A stretch of 64,000 nucleotides of DNA from Mariniflexile gromovii (GTDB lineage Bacteria; Bacteroidota; Bacteroidia; Flavobacteriales; Flavobacteriaceae). The position numbers were made by a program, and so were the translations under genes. Below the pieces are notes generated by a model. The model did no database searches, was not told the origin of the DNA, and saw only the letters and a program-made list of their open reading frames with translations. How positions within the stretch are numbered: the first letter of the stretch is position 1; each line of letters starts with the position of its first letter. Shown piece by piece: positions 26,040 through 36,338 of the stretch. Location of the stretch: NCBI RefSeq assembly GCF_017814435.1, contig NZ_JAGJCB010000003.1, positions 310,001-374,000 of the forward strand, given 5' to 3'.

Positions 26040-26545
26040 GTTTTTTCTAATACAGTATTCATAAAATTGTGGAGTTGTGCCATCTCGTTTTTACTGGATG
26101 CTTTTCCAATACTTCCTGCAAAGTAAAGGGCAAACCAAATAATTACCATAAGCAACATGATGCTTAACTGTATTGCAAAACTCAATTTTAACGACCAATT
26201 GGTATAGGTCCAAATGCCAAATGCTATAAATACTCCTGCAATAAAAAAATGCAAAAACATAAAGAAAGTCCAAACAGTTGGGTTGGGACCAAACAGCCCA
26301 TGTAACATGCATGAGTTTTCATCAGTATAATTAATTTCAAGATGTAATTGTGGCGACCAAAAATGCTGTTTTTCTTTGGGGAATTTTATAAAAACATGGT
26401 CGTCTATACGATTGATAATAAATTCAGATTGTGTTTTTTTTGAGTCTTCAAATAATTGTAAAACCGTTTCATGGTGTTTGGGTATTTCTAACTTGAATCT
26501 GGGACGTAATGTAATAGTGTTGGTAGTTGGCATTTTGGGTGTCAT
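26030..26545 (-). CDS. Hypothetical protein with two C-terminal membrane helices
   Basis: The 171-residue protein begins with about 90 soluble residues rich in beta-strand (RPRFKLEIPKHHETVLQLF, then WSPQLHLEIN). Two hydrophobic helices follow at about 100-122 and 130-152, then a short charged tail. ATG codons at residues 1 and 5 are both possible starts. The family is not one I can name, though the layout suggests a soluble N-domain held at the inner membrane. It is convergent with era and divergent from der, with its own hairpin terminator. Confidence 0.65.
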   Translation of the reverse strand: MTPKMPTTNTITLRPRFKLEIPKHHETVLQLFEDSKKTQSEFIINRIDDHVFIKFPKEKQHFWSPQLHLEINYTDENSCMLHGLFGPNPTVWTFFMFLHFFIAGVFIAFGIWTYTNWSLKLSFAIQLSIMLLMVIIWFALYFAGSIGKASSKNEMAQLHNFMNTVLEKTKS

Positions 26546-26632
26546 TTTAATATCAGTAAATTACTAATTTTTCTTCAAAACGCTAAAAATTTAATAGTTA
26601 GCAAAAAAAGGCTGTTCATAGAGTATATTTCC

Positions 26633-26640
26633 TATTTTTG
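26633..26640 (+). promoter_or_regulatory. Candidate -7 element of der promoter
   Basis: TATTTTTG fits TAnnTTTG and lies 56 bp upstream of the der ATG. No TTG is present at the usual -33 distance (the position reads CTG/GTT), so this is a partial match. Confidence 0.4.
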
Positions 26641-26696
26641 CAAAATATTTCAACAAACATAAAATAAATCAGTCAAGGCTGGTTTCAAAATAAATC

Positions 26697-28001
26697 ATGA
26701 GTAATATCGTCGCAATAGTAGGTCGTCCAAACGTAGGGAAGTCAACATTTTTTAATCGCTTAATTCAACGTAGAGAGGCTATTGTTGATGCCGTAAGTGG
26801 TGTTACCAGAGATCGCCATTATGGTAAAAGTGATTGGAACGGAAAGGAGTTTTCGCTTATTGATACAGGTGGATACGTATTGGGTAGTGATGATGTTTTT
26901 GAGGCTGAAATAGATAAACAAGTTGAGTTGGCCATTGATGAAGCTGATGTGATCATTTTTATGGTTGATGTTGAAAGTGGCGTAACAGGCATGGATGAAG
27001 ATGTTGCCAAATTACTTCGTAAAGTTACCAAACCGGTTTTTCTTGTAGTTAATAAAGTTGATAATGCCCAACGAGCCGAAGATGCAGTAGAGTTTTATTC
27101 ATTAGGTTTAGGGGAATATTATACCGTGGCTAGTATTAACGGAAGTGGTACGGGCGATTTGTTGGATGCTTTAGTAGAGGTGTTGCCAGAAAAAGAAACC
27201 GTGGTTAATGAAGAATTACCTCGTTTTGCTGTTGTGGGTCGTCCAAATGCAGGAAAATCATCATTCATCAATGCTTTAATAGGTGAAGATAGATACATTG
27301 TAACCGACATTGCAGGTACTACTAGAGATGCTATTGATACGAAATACAATCGTTTTGGATTTGAATTTAACTTGGTTGATACGGCTGGAATCCGCAGAAA
27401 ATCGAAGGTAAAAGAAGATTTGGAATTTTATTCTGTAATGCGCAGTGTACGTGCTATAGAACATAGCGATGTGTGTTTATTGGTTTTAGACGCTACCCGT
27501 GGGTTCGATGGTCAGGATCAAAACATATTTTGGTTGGCAGAGCGTAATAGAAAAGGGGTGGTTATTTTAGTAAACAAATGGGATTTGGTAGAAAAAGACC
27601 ATAAAACAACTCTAGAATACGAAAAAGCCATTAGAAAGGAAATGGAACCTTTTACCGATGTGCCAATTATATTTATTTCTACATTATCTAAACAACGTAT
27701 TTACAAAGCTATAGAAACGGCTGTTGAGGTTTATAACAACCGTACCAAAAAGATCAAAACAAGTGTGCTTAACGAGGTTATGTTGCCTATTATTGAAAGT
27801 TATCCACCGCCTGCAAACAAAGCAAAATATGTGAAAATAAAATACGTTATGCAGTTACCAACACCACAACCGCAGTTTGCTTTTTTCTGTAATTTACCGC
27901 AATACGTAAAAGAACCTTACAAGCGCTTTTTGGAAAATAAGCTTCGTGAAAAATTCGATTTTACTGGGGTTCCTGTTAGTGTTTATATGCGTAAGAAATA
28001 G
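26697..28001 (+). CDS. der: GTPase Der (EngA)
   Basis: The 434-residue protein carries two tandem G domains, GRPNVGKST with NKVD in the first and GRPNAGKSS with DTAG and NKWD in the second, followed by a KH-like C-terminal domain. Der is the only bacterial GTPase family with this duplication and acts in 50S ribosome assembly. Length and motif order are typical. It lies in the same neighbourhood as era, as is common in this phylum. Confidence 0.97.
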   Translation: MSNIVAIVGRPNVGKSTFFNRLIQRREAIVDAVSGVTRDRHYGKSDWNGKEFSLIDTGGYVLGSDDVFEAEIDKQVELAIDEADVIIFMVDVESGVTGMDEDVAKLLRKVTKPVFLVVNKVDNAQRAEDAVEFYSLGLGEYYTVASINGSGTGDLLDALVEVLPEKETVVNEELPRFAVVGRPNAGKSSFINALIGEDRYIVTDIAGTTRDAIDTKYNRFGFEFNLVDTAGIRRKSKVKEDLEFYSVMRSVRAIEHSDVCLLVLDATRGFDGQDQNIFWLAERNRKGVVILVNKWDLVEKDHKTTLEYEKAIRKEMEPFTDVPIIFISTLSKQRIYKAIETAVEVYNNRTKKIKTSVLNEVMLPIIESYPPPANKAKYVKIKYVMQLPTPQPQFAFFCNLPQYVKEPYKRFLENKLREKFDFTGVPVSVYMRKK

Positions 28002-28147
28002 TTTAGTTTTATCCATTCAAGTTAAAAAAGTAGAAAAATAGTTTCTAACCAGTTAGGGGTAATTGCTCATTTTTTTATATCAAATTCTAATTGGTTCACA
28101 TGTTTATCAATTGTATAGAATACATTTGATTAAAACTTATATAAACC

Positions 28148-29254
28148 ATGGGAAAACTATTTTTAATTTTATGGATATCTATGTTTTCTGCAACAATCCA
28201 AGCACAGAAAATCATAAATAATCCAGATTACATCAATACCAATATAAATGGTAGCGTCACTAAGGTAGAGTTAACAGATTCCGAAACTATTCTTCATTTT
28301 CATATTAAAGTTAGAATGGGAAGTTGGTTTTCAGTTCCTAATCAAACTTACATAGAGTCTTCGGTTGATGGTAAACGGCTATTTGTAGTTAAAGCTGATG
28401 GAACTACCTTACATCGCAAACACCATATGACAGATTCTGATGAGGTTAGATTCAAATTGTATTTTCCTCCATTACCGAAAGATGTTGAAACAATTAATTA
28501 CGGCGAATCCAACAAGGATGGTAATTGGTTTATATATAAATTAGATGTCACTAAAGATGGGAAACGTTTTTTGAACACATCAAATACTAATAATCTCAAT
28601 CCTTGGAAAATATCCATTGGGTCTTCCAATCCAGCAGCTTCTAGTAAAGATAGAGTTGTGGAAATGCTAGATTATAAAAGGGCTAACTATGTGAGTATTG
28701 GTGGTGAGTCCATACTTGCTAAAGATTTACCCAGTAATTTTTTTGGTAGCTGGTACGATAAATATGATACGTTAATTTTAATAGCAACTCCAGATTATAT
28801 TGTTTCAGATTATAGAGTTCAATATTATCAGGATATAAAAAAAATAGGTGAGAATAAGTTCTTTATAAAATCGGCGAATAGAGGTTTTGAAATTTTAAGT
28901 TTAGATAAAGAAACCATGACCATTAGAACCGAAAGGCTAAGTACTTTAAAGAGGAAACCAAGTAGCAATCAGGTACCTAAGTTTTTAAAAGGCAATTGGT
29001 TGCATTGGGATAATAAAAAAGAAATTAAAGTAACCGATGATTACTTTTATAATAATGACCATGGAGATTTAGGTGTTTATGAAGTTAAATACCGTATCGA
29101 CCAAGTTGTGGAGTCAGAGTCGGGTAATGTTATCTGGTTTGTACTGTATAATCAAGGTGATTATTATTTATACAGTGCCAGAAAATCAGAAGGTGAGTAT
29201 GTTCTACAACCCAGAGGCTTTGCAAATGCTAGGTATAAAAAAGTTAAAAATTAA
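28148..29254 (+). CDS. Secreted two-part protein sharing domains with the neighbouring sensor kinase and thioredoxin
   Basis: The 368-residue protein has a signal peptide ending in IQAQ. Residues about 20-145 (VELTDSETILHFHIKVRMGSWFS-like) are clearly homologous to the N-terminus of the TlpA-like protein at 33562. The second half carries two FGSW/KGNW units (LPSNFFGSWYDKYDTLILIA; PKFLKGNWLHWD) like those in the extracytoplasmic part of the kinase that starts 17 bp downstream. It is probably periplasmic or surface-exposed and a partner or ligand module for that kinase. The function is unknown, and no known enzyme motif is visible. Confidence 0.7.
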   Translation: MGKLFLILWISMFSATIQAQKIINNPDYINTNINGSVTKVELTDSETILHFHIKVRMGSWFSVPNQTYIESSVDGKRLFVVKADGTTLHRKHHMTDSDEVRFKLYFPPLPKDVETINYGESNKDGNWFIYKLDVTKDGKRFLNTSNTNNLNPWKISIGSSNPAASSKDRVVEMLDYKRANYVSIGGESILAKDLPSNFFGSWYDKYDTLILIATPDYIVSDYRVQYYQDIKKIGENKFFIKSANRGFEILSLDKETMTIRTERLSTLKRKPSSNQVPKFLKGNWLHWDNKKEIKVTDDYFYNNDHGDLGVYEVKYRIDQVVESESGNVIWFVLYNQGDYYLYSARKSEGEYVLQPRGFANARYKKVKN

Positions 29255-29271
29255 ATCGAAATAATATTTAA

Positions 29272-30615
29272 TTGAAATTAACAAGAGTCATTTTCTTTTT
29301 GTTATTTATTCCTTTTGCATCAACAGGTCAAGGGGTAAGTATGTTGCCATCAGAGCTTCCAAAAAACTTATTTGGAAGCTGGGTAGATAGCAAAAAGAAT
29401 ATAGTGCTTATTGTTTCAGAAAACTACATTGTTATTCAAAATGAATTGTACTTTTTCAATGAGATCGTGCAGGATAATGAAGTTGTAAATTTCACCTGTG
29501 TCCGTAATTTTGATGTAAAATACATAGGTATAACAAACTTTGGTACCTCTAACATTTCATTAGATGAAGGCTATAAAATATCTCAGCTAACCAAGGCAAA
29601 AGTCAGTAGCACAGATAAATTGCCTAAAACCCTACTAGGTAGTTGGTTTTATAATAAAGAGCAGGTGGAAATTTTAGAAGATGTTGTGCTTTATTCTGGG
29701 GGTTCTTATTTATTGGATTATGCCATTTCTACCAATAATGTCAATTATTATTTGGTGCTTTATAAGGAAGGCGAATATTACTTAGCATATAATTATATAA
29801 ATGACGAAGGTCAATTTTTAAATACCCATTTTTTAAATAATAATGTTTTTAAGAAAGAATCCTTTTTTCATAAGCATTTTAAAGAATTTGTTTCTGTTGG
29901 TGTTTTGCTACTTTTTATTCTTGGATTTTGTTTGTTTAGATGGAAAATTGCTTTAACCAAAAAGAAAGAAGTTACCAAGCGCAAGTTTACGGAAATGCAG
30001 CTTAAAAGCATCCGTTCGCAAATGAACCCACATTTTTTGTTTAATGCCTTAAGTGCCATTCAAAATCTTATCAATAAAGGTGATAGTGAACGGGCAAATC
30101 ATTATTTAACCGAGTTTTCGCAGCTCATGCGGCTTACTTTAGATAAAAGTGAAAAGGGCTTAGTGCCGTTATATGATGAAATAGAATCCATAAAAAAGTA
30201 TTTGGAATTGGAGCGTTTACGTTTTTCATTTAATTATGAAATAATTTTAGACCCACAAATTAATACCAATGAAATAGAAATTCCTGCAATGCTTATTCAA
30301 CCATTGGTCGAAAATGCTATTGTTCATGGCTTGAAAGAGAAAAATGGTGACAAAAAATTAACTATTAAATTTAAAACTGAAAAGCAAAATTTAATATGCC
30401 TAATTGCGGATAATGGTATAGGCATTGAAGCATCGGAAGCTAAAAAAAACACGCATCTAAAAAGAGAACCTTACGGACTTAAATTAGCAAAAGATCGTAT
30501 ACAATTAATTAATGAAAATTATAATACCAATGCCAAGGTTCATATAACAGATATTTCTAATAATAGTGATGAAACGGGTACGTTAGTAGAAATTTTCATG
30601 CCATTACAGTATTAA
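29272..30615 (+). CDS. LytS-type sensor histidine kinase with FGSW-repeat sensor domain
   Basis: The start codon is TTG at 29272. A short signal-like helix leads into an extracytoplasmic region with two repeats, LPKNLFGSWVDSKKNIVLIV and LPKTLLGSWFYNKEQVEIL, matching those in the upstream secreted protein. A membrane helix follows near residues 208-225, then a coiled region and the His_kinase box MNPHFLFNALSAIQNL with the phospho-histidine near residue 253, and a HATPase domain with LVENAIVHGL. The partner regulator follows after 44 bp. The single-pass layout differs from the multi-pass LytS of Gram-positives. Confidence 0.88.
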   Translation: MKLTRVIFFLLFIPFASTGQGVSMLPSELPKNLFGSWVDSKKNIVLIVSENYIVIQNELYFFNEIVQDNEVVNFTCVRNFDVKYIGITNFGTSNISLDEGYKISQLTKAKVSSTDKLPKTLLGSWFYNKEQVEILEDVVLYSGGSYLLDYAISTNNVNYYLVLYKEGEYYLAYNYINDEGQFLNTHFLNNNVFKKESFFHKHFKEFVSVGVLLLFILGFCLFRWKIALTKKKEVTKRKFTEMQLKSIRSQMNPHFLFNALSAIQNLINKGDSERANHYLTEFSQLMRLTLDKSEKGLVPLYDEIESIKKYLELERLRFSFNYEIILDPQINTNEIEIPAMLIQPLVENAIVHGLKEKNGDKKLTIKFKTEKQNLICLIADNGIGIEASEAKKNTHLKREPYGLKLAKDRIQLINENYNTNAKVHITDISNNSDETGTLVEIFMPLQY

Positions 30616-30659
30616 AATACAATCAGAAAACTATCTTTATAAGCGTAAAAAAATAGGGA

Positions 30660-31412
30660 ATGGTAATAAAAAGTATCATAATTGATGATGAAGCACATAA
30701 TCTAGAAAACCTAAAAGGGTTGCTGGAAAAAAACTGTACAAGTGTTCAGGTTGTTGCTATGTCAACTTCTGTTGAAGAAGGATTGAAAATGATTGCAAAT
30801 TATCAACCCGATTTGGTTTTTTTAGATATAGAAATGCCACATAAAAACGGTTTCGATTTATTGGAAGCCATCGAAGATATTAATTTCGAGGTCATTTTTG
30901 TAACCGCATATAATCAATATATTCTCCAAGCCATAAAATCTTGTGCTTTAGATTATTTGATGAAACCTATTGCCATTCCAGAGTTGAAGGAATCCGTTTC
31001 TAAAGTATCAAAATTGGTTGAAAGGAAAAGAGAAAACTATAAGCTAAAGGCTTTAGTTGAAAACCTAAAAAATATAAATCAACCCCAAAAAATAGCCTTA
31101 CCAACTACAGATGAACTTTATTTTGTGTCTATTGATGACATTGTACGGTGCAAGGGAGAAAACAATTATACCATGTTTTTTCTAGCTAATGGCAACTCTA
31201 TATTAGTGTCTCGTACATTAAAAGAATGGGACGATTTGCTGTCATCGCATCAATTTATTAGAACCCATCAGTCGCACCTTATTAATAGCATTCATGTAAA
31301 ATCTTATGTAAAAAAAGATGGCGGTTACATTTTAATGAACGATGGCAGTATGGTAAGCGTTTCTAAACATAAAAAAGAACAAACTTTAAATGCGTTAGCT
31401 TCTTTAAAATAG
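30660..31412 (+). CDS. LytTR-family response regulator
   Basis: The 250-residue protein has an N-terminal receiver (IIDDEAHNLENL with the acidic pair, LVFLDIEMPHKNG with the phospho-aspartate, and LMKPI lysine) and a C-terminal LytTR DNA-binding domain (ELYFVSIDDIVRCKGENNYT, then RTHQSHLINSIHVKSY). It surely pairs with the kinase before it. The genes that follow encode TlpA-like thioredoxin proteins, which are plausible targets by position only. Confidence 0.93.
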   Translation: MVIKSIIIDDEAHNLENLKGLLEKNCTSVQVVAMSTSVEEGLKMIANYQPDLVFLDIEMPHKNGFDLLEAIEDINFEVIFVTAYNQYILQAIKSCALDYLMKPIAIPELKESVSKVSKLVERKRENYKLKALVENLKNINQPQKIALPTTDELYFVSIDDIVRCKGENNYTMFFLANGNSILVSRTLKEWDDLLSSHQFIRTHQSHLINSIHVKSYVKKDGGYILMNDGSMVSVSKHKKEQTLNALASLK

Positions 31413-31454
31413 AATTCTAACAGAATAAAAAGTGTGAATTGTAAAATAAAAAAA

Positions 31455-32935
31455 ATGAACCTTCAGAAAATAATCTTACTTGTTTTATTAATGAGCTTTA
31501 TTAGCTGTTCAAAAAAGGATGGAATAACAATCCGCGGAAAAATTCATGGAAATTTTTCAATTACTGATGAAATTGAATATACTACACCAGTTAATGGAAC
31601 TTGGTTTTACGGAGCAAAAAAAACGGTAGATTTAGATTCTTTAGGAAATTTTATAATTTCCTTGAAAACAGATGTAACTTCATTTATAACTTTATATATA
31701 CCCAACAAAGCTTCGGCAATATTATTGGTGGAGCCAGATGAAAAATATGAAATTGATTTCTATTTGAATTCAAAAGACCAAAAAGTAAAAATAAAAGGAA
31801 AGAGCAGCGAAGCACTTACTCTATATAATTCATTTGCTCTTCCAGAATTTTATGTTCTTAGTAATTCTAACGAGCTGCTAAAAGACTCTCTTCTAGCTAC
31901 CATATCATCAAAAATAACTACTTTAAAAAAGAAAGAAATATTACAATTCCAAAATTATTTCGAGAACCAAAATGTAACCAAAGATTTTTATGATTTGGCA
32001 GAATTGGATAGAAAATATTACTACTCAGCGTTAGAAACTAGTATTGCATTTATAAATTATAAAGGGGATTTCGATAGTAATGAAACTCAAAATGCTATTT
32101 GGAAAGGATTATTTGGGATATCTCTACCAACAGACTCCTTCGATATTCGCTCTCCTTGGTCATTTTCCTTAATAAGCAATTATATTGATTTTATTCAATC
32201 AAAGGATGAAATTGATGATTTTGATAAAATTCGAGAAATTTATGAACAAGGAAAAATTCATTCTTACAATATTAACAGAGCTAAAAAGTATTTGAAAGGA
32301 AAAGTATTGGAATATTATTATGCCACCTATATTTTAAGTAATAGTTATGAAAACAAAGACAATTCAAAGGAATTAATTACTCTATTTGAAAATTTCAAAA
32401 AGGAGTACCCTAATAGCAATTATACCAAACATTTGAAACCCCAAGTTCAACCAATTATTGATTTCCATAACAAGATTATGGAATCTACTAACAATAAAAA
32501 GATTTATTTAGTTGAAAATTATAAGAGCATTGACACTTTTGAGGAACTGATGAAAACCTTAGAGGGTCAAAAGGTACTAGTAGACATTTGGGGTACTTGG
32601 TGCAGCCCTTGTAAAAGAGAATTTCAGGAAAAAGATAAGTCGGTTGAATTCCTTAAGTCCAAAAAAATTACAACACTCTATATTTGTGAAGGAAAAACAG
32701 AAAAGAAAAGGTATGGAAAGAAATGATTGATTTTTATGATTTAGAAGGACGACATATACTTGCAAATGAAAAACTAATAGCGGACATAATAAATAAATTT
32801 GGCAATAATGGAGCATTTGCTTATCCGAGGTATTTACTTGTTGACGAGCAAGGAAATGTTGTAAATAAACAAGTAAGTTATCCATCGCAAATAGAGAAGT
32901 TGGAAAAAGAAATAAATGAAAACTATGCGTGGTAG
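31455..32935 (+). pseudogene. TlpA/thioredoxin-like lipoprotein, frameshifted
   Basis: From ATG 31455 (an in-frame GTG lies at 31434) the protein has a lipobox ending FISC, a beta-rich N-domain, a helical middle and a thioredoxin motif VDIWGTWCSPCKRE. It stops at 32726 just after CxxC. The -1 frame carries the rest of the thioredoxin fold (EMIDFYDLEGRHI, then YPRYLLVDEQGNVV) up to 32935. One missing A in the AAAAGAAAAGG stretch around 32701-32710 would restore a protein of about 490 residues. Without the repair, the fold and resolving surface are lost. It may be true decay or a sequencing error. Confidence 0.75.
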
Positions 32936-33090
32936 TGTTTAAGCCAAAAGTAGCAAACATTAATAAGTTGGCTTCTTTAAAATAGAATTCTTGCAAAAAG
33001 AGACAAATTCCTAATTGAACAGGCTAAATATCTAATTGATGTCATGTAAGCTTATTTCTATGAGTTATATTTATTTCATATATCTAAATT

Positions 33091-33527
33091 ATGAAAAAAA
33101 TCATAGGGCTTTTTCTATTTGTATCTGTTTCGGGCTTTTCTCAAATTCTGGAACCCGTTAAATGGGCAACTTCAGTTGAAAAAATTTCCAGTTCAGAATA
33201 TAATCTTGTTTTATTGCCCAAATAGAAGATACTTGGCATTTGTATTCTCAAAATGTTCCTAAAGACGGACCACTTCCTACGGTATTTTTGTTTGAAAGCC
33301 ATTCTAATTATGAACTGATAGGTAAAATGTCCGAACCAAAAGGAAAAACAGTTTACGAATCCGTTTTTGAAATGGATACTAAATATTTTGAAAACAAAGC
33401 AGTTTTCAAACAGCGAATAAAAATAAAAAACAATACCACTTTTAAAATAAAAGGTGATATCGAATTTATGACTTGTAATAGTGAGAAATGTATTCAAGGA
33501 TATGACAATTTCGAAATAAAAATATAA
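33091..33527 (+). pseudogene. DsbD N-terminal-like secreted protein, frameshifted
   Basis: ATG 33091 begins a signal peptide (ending VSGFSQ) and a segment ILEPVKWATSVEKISSSEYN typical of the DsbD alpha-domain-like proteins of Bacteroidetes. The frame then stops at TAG (33223). In the -1 frame, FIAQIEDTWHLYSQNVPKD and KGDIEFMTCNSEKCIQ continue the same domain to 33527. Restoring one T in the run near 33210 makes a continuous protein of about 145 residues. Two cysteines (TCNSEKC) could form the redox pair. It lies between two thioredoxin-like genes, which fits an extracytoplasmic thiol-transfer role. Confidence 0.72.
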
Positions 33528-33561
33528 TTTAAATTCATCAATCAAAAAACGAACAATCATC

Positions 33562-35754
33562 ATGAAAAAATACCAACTTATATTGTTAATGGCTTTTATT
33601 TGTAGCTATGCATTCGCTCAAAAAACAATTAAAAATCCAGAACACAGTTTCAGTTCATTTCCAGGTAAAATAACTAGTGTTGAGTTGATAGATACCGCTA
33701 CGGTAGTACATTTTCATATTAAAATGACTAAGGGTAGCAAATTTTCCATTCCCAAAAAAACCTATATTCAAGATTTAAGTGGGGAAGAAAAGTTATTTGT
33801 TACAAAAGCTGATGGAATAAAACTAAATAAATGGGAGGTAATGCCTGATACAGGTGGAATTTTTTACCATCTCTTTTTTCCTAAATTAGATAAAAAGGCA
33901 ACCGTTATAGATTATGGAGAGGCAAATGAAGGTGGAAGTTGGGGTATTTATGGAATTCAGTTGGTTGAAAATGACAGTGAAACTAAAGTTGATTTTATTC
34001 CAGAAAACATTAAAAAATGGCTTGATTCAGAATTAACAAAAACTAAAAAACAACCTATTAAAGATTATAATTCTGATACTTTTTTTAATAGGAACTCGGG
34101 TCGTTTAGTGGGGTATATAAAACATTATTCACCACGTTTTGGCTTTAAAACTGGCATTATTTATACCGGTAATGACATCACCAGAGAAGATTATCCTGTA
34201 GTGGTTCCTATAGATGAAAATGGGCGTTTTGAAGTGGAGGTGCCTATGTTGTCTCCAAAATTTTCTTATTTAAGTTTTAACAAAAAGGTTATAAAGTTTT
34301 ATTTAGAGCCAGAACAAACATTGGGCATTGTGGTAGGTAGCGATGTTGAATATTTGGGTGGTTTAGCAAAAATTAATGAAGACTTAGTAGGTTTTGAATC
34401 AGGAAAGTATGATTATAAAAAATTTAGAGAAAAACTTAAAGAGCAATCTCCTGAAACATTTAAAGAAGAGGAAACACTTCAGTATAAAAATAATTTAGAA
34501 ACGTTATCAACCTATTTTGAAAATAATACAATCACTGAAAAGGCAAAAGTTCTGTTGAAAAACGAAATTTCTTTGGAATACGCAAATCATTTATTTGATT
34601 TTGTTATGAGTAGAACTTATGAGGCTAGAAGAGATAGCATCAATGAGGTTTTAAAAATACCGGTTAAAGATGAATATTATGATTTTTTACAAGAAATGGA
34701 TTTGAACGACAAAAGTCTTTTAGTTTTAGAAAGGTTTTCAACGTTTGTAAATAGGTTTGAATTTAGCGACCCTATAAATATTTATCCAAAAATAAAGCCA
34801 TCTAGTTTTAAGCCAGAAAAGACATTTTTAGAATATTTAGATGAAGAAAAAATCGATATTTCTGATAGTGAAAAAGAGTTAATAAAGAACTATGAAACTA
34901 AAAAAATCAAGTCTGCTGAAGTTTATATGAAATACATGGAAGCGCTTAGTGAACATCGTAAAAGTGATTTAAAAGCCTATAGTGATAAATATATTAAGCC
35001 TCATTATGAAACAATTTCTAAAAAAGAGATGTCTAAAGAAATAGCCATGGAAAAATGGCAATTAAGGGATTCTGTGGTGAAAAACACCTACCATTTAGAT
35101 AAAAACCTTGTATACGATTTGGTGAAAATTAGAGCTTTGGATTTTGATATTAAAAGAAGTGATAGTGAAAACGCCCACGCCTATTGGGAAACCTTAAAAA
35201 AAGATATAGACCATTCATTTTTAAAAGAAGAAGGTGAACGTATGGTAAATAAGGCATTTCCTATTCAATCAATCAAACAAAATGGTTTAGAAGACAACAC
35301 AAAGAAGATGGTAAATATGGATGTTGCAACTACCACTACAAAATTGCCTTTAGGTAAAGCAACGGATGTTTTTAAGGGGATTATCGATTCACATAAAGGA
35401 AAAATATTGTTTGTAGATTTTTGGGCAACATCATGTGCACCGTGCGTGGGAGGTATAAAACGTATGAATGGAACAAGAAAAAAATACGAAAACAATCCAG
35501 ATTTTGACTTTGTTTTTATTACAGACGAGCGTTCTTCTCCTTTAAAAACATACAATGATTTTGTGGAGGAACAAGACCTTAAAAATATTTACAGACTATC
35601 GCTGGATGATTATAATTATTTACGACAATTATTCAAATTTAATGGCATTCCCAGATATGTGGTTTTAGACAAAAAAGGAGATGTTATTAATGAGAATTTC
35701 CCAATGCATAATTTTGATTATTTGTTAGACGGTATTTTGGAAAAATATAAATAG
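33562..35754 (+). CDS. TlpA-like thioredoxin-fold protein with DUF-type N-domain
   Basis: The 730-residue exported protein (signal ending YAFAQ) has an N-domain of about 130 residues homologous to the secreted protein at 28148. A beta-rich region and a long helical middle (about 270-560) follow, then a C-terminal thioredoxin domain with FVDFWATSCAPCVGG and a cis-proline loop GIPRYVVLD. The CxxC is CAPC. Such fusions are usually periplasmic disulfide reductases or have unknown redox partners. It is intact, unlike the two redox genes before it. Its N-domain links it to the two-component system upstream. Confidence 0.82.
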   Translation: MKKYQLILLMAFICSYAFAQKTIKNPEHSFSSFPGKITSVELIDTATVVHFHIKMTKGSKFSIPKKTYIQDLSGEEKLFVTKADGIKLNKWEVMPDTGGIFYHLFFPKLDKKATVIDYGEANEGGSWGIYGIQLVENDSETKVDFIPENIKKWLDSELTKTKKQPIKDYNSDTFFNRNSGRLVGYIKHYSPRFGFKTGIIYTGNDITREDYPVVVPIDENGRFEVEVPMLSPKFSYLSFNKKVIKFYLEPEQTLGIVVGSDVEYLGGLAKINEDLVGFESGKYDYKKFREKLKEQSPETFKEEETLQYKNNLETLSTYFENNTITEKAKVLLKNEISLEYANHLFDFVMSRTYEARRDSINEVLKIPVKDEYYDFLQEMDLNDKSLLVLERFSTFVNRFEFSDPINIYPKIKPSSFKPEKTFLEYLDEEKIDISDSEKELIKNYETKKIKSAEVYMKYMEALSEHRKSDLKAYSDKYIKPHYETISKKEMSKEIAMEKWQLRDSVVKNTYHLDKNLVYDLVKIRALDFDIKRSDSENAHAYWETLKKDIDHSFLKEEGERMVNKAFPIQSIKQNGLEDNTKKMVNMDVATTTTKLPLGKATDVFKGIIDSHKGKILFVDFWATSCAPCVGGIKRMNGTRKKYENNPDFDFVFITDERSSPLKTYNDFVEEQDLKNIYRLSLDDYNYLRQLFKFNGIPRYVVLDKKGDVINENFPMHNFDYLLDGILEKYK

Positions 35755-35853
35755 AAGTTGTGAGGGAATTTATATTTATTGTTAAATAGGTATTCAAAAG
35801 CTTCTTAGAAAAAAATATGGATATTTGATATTATTGGTGTTAAAGCTGGAAAC

Positions 35854-36336
35854 CTACTTCCATTTGGTCATTATAGAATCCAAAGCATTATTTATGCCTT
35901 CATAATAGTTTCCGTTTTTAAACTGTGGGACTATGGTGTTTTCTATAATTGTTTTGCACATGTAATCTGTAATAATCTTTTCAGTGCTATAACCTGTTGC
36001 AATTGCTATTTGCCTGTCGTATTTAGAGATAAGTATCAGAAGTCCGTTGTCTTTTTCTTTTTTACCAACACTTAAATCCTCGGCAATTTTTGTGGCATGA
36101 TATAAAGCAGTTTCATCATTTGGAATGGAATCGATAGTGTACACACATATTTCATTAGTTGAAAATTGCTCAAAATCTATAATTTTTTTAGACAAAGAAT
36201 CGGTTTCAGTTTTAGAAAATATTTGGGCATAATCTTGAACTACAGATTGGTTTGTTTCTGAAAATTCTTCGGTTTTTGTTTTACAAGAAATTATAACTAA
36301 AGAAACTATAAGTATGTAAAGTATCGTTTTTTTCAT
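35854..36336 (-). CDS. TPM-domain lipoprotein
   Basis: From ATG 36336 (a GTG at 36345 would add three residues and overlap the gene before it) the protein has a lipobox ending VIISC. A TPM domain follows (VQDYAQIFSKTETDSLSKKI, then KEKDNGLLILISKYDRQIAIATGYSTEKIITD). TPM domains, as in YgcG and plant TLP18.3, have been associated with phosphatase-like or assembly roles. It is the last of four LemA/TPM genes, two bases after its neighbour. It lacks the Gly-rich tail and second membrane helix of the preceding paralogue. Confidence 0.82.
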   Translation of the reverse strand: MKKTILYILIVSLVIISCKTKTEEFSETNQSVVQDYAQIFSKTETDSLSKKIIDFEQFSTNEICVYTIDSIPNDETALYHATKIAEDLSVGKKEKDNGLLILISKYDRQIAIATGYSTEKIITDYMCKTIIENTIVPQFKNGNYYEGINNALDSIMTKWK

Positions 36337-36338
36337 GT

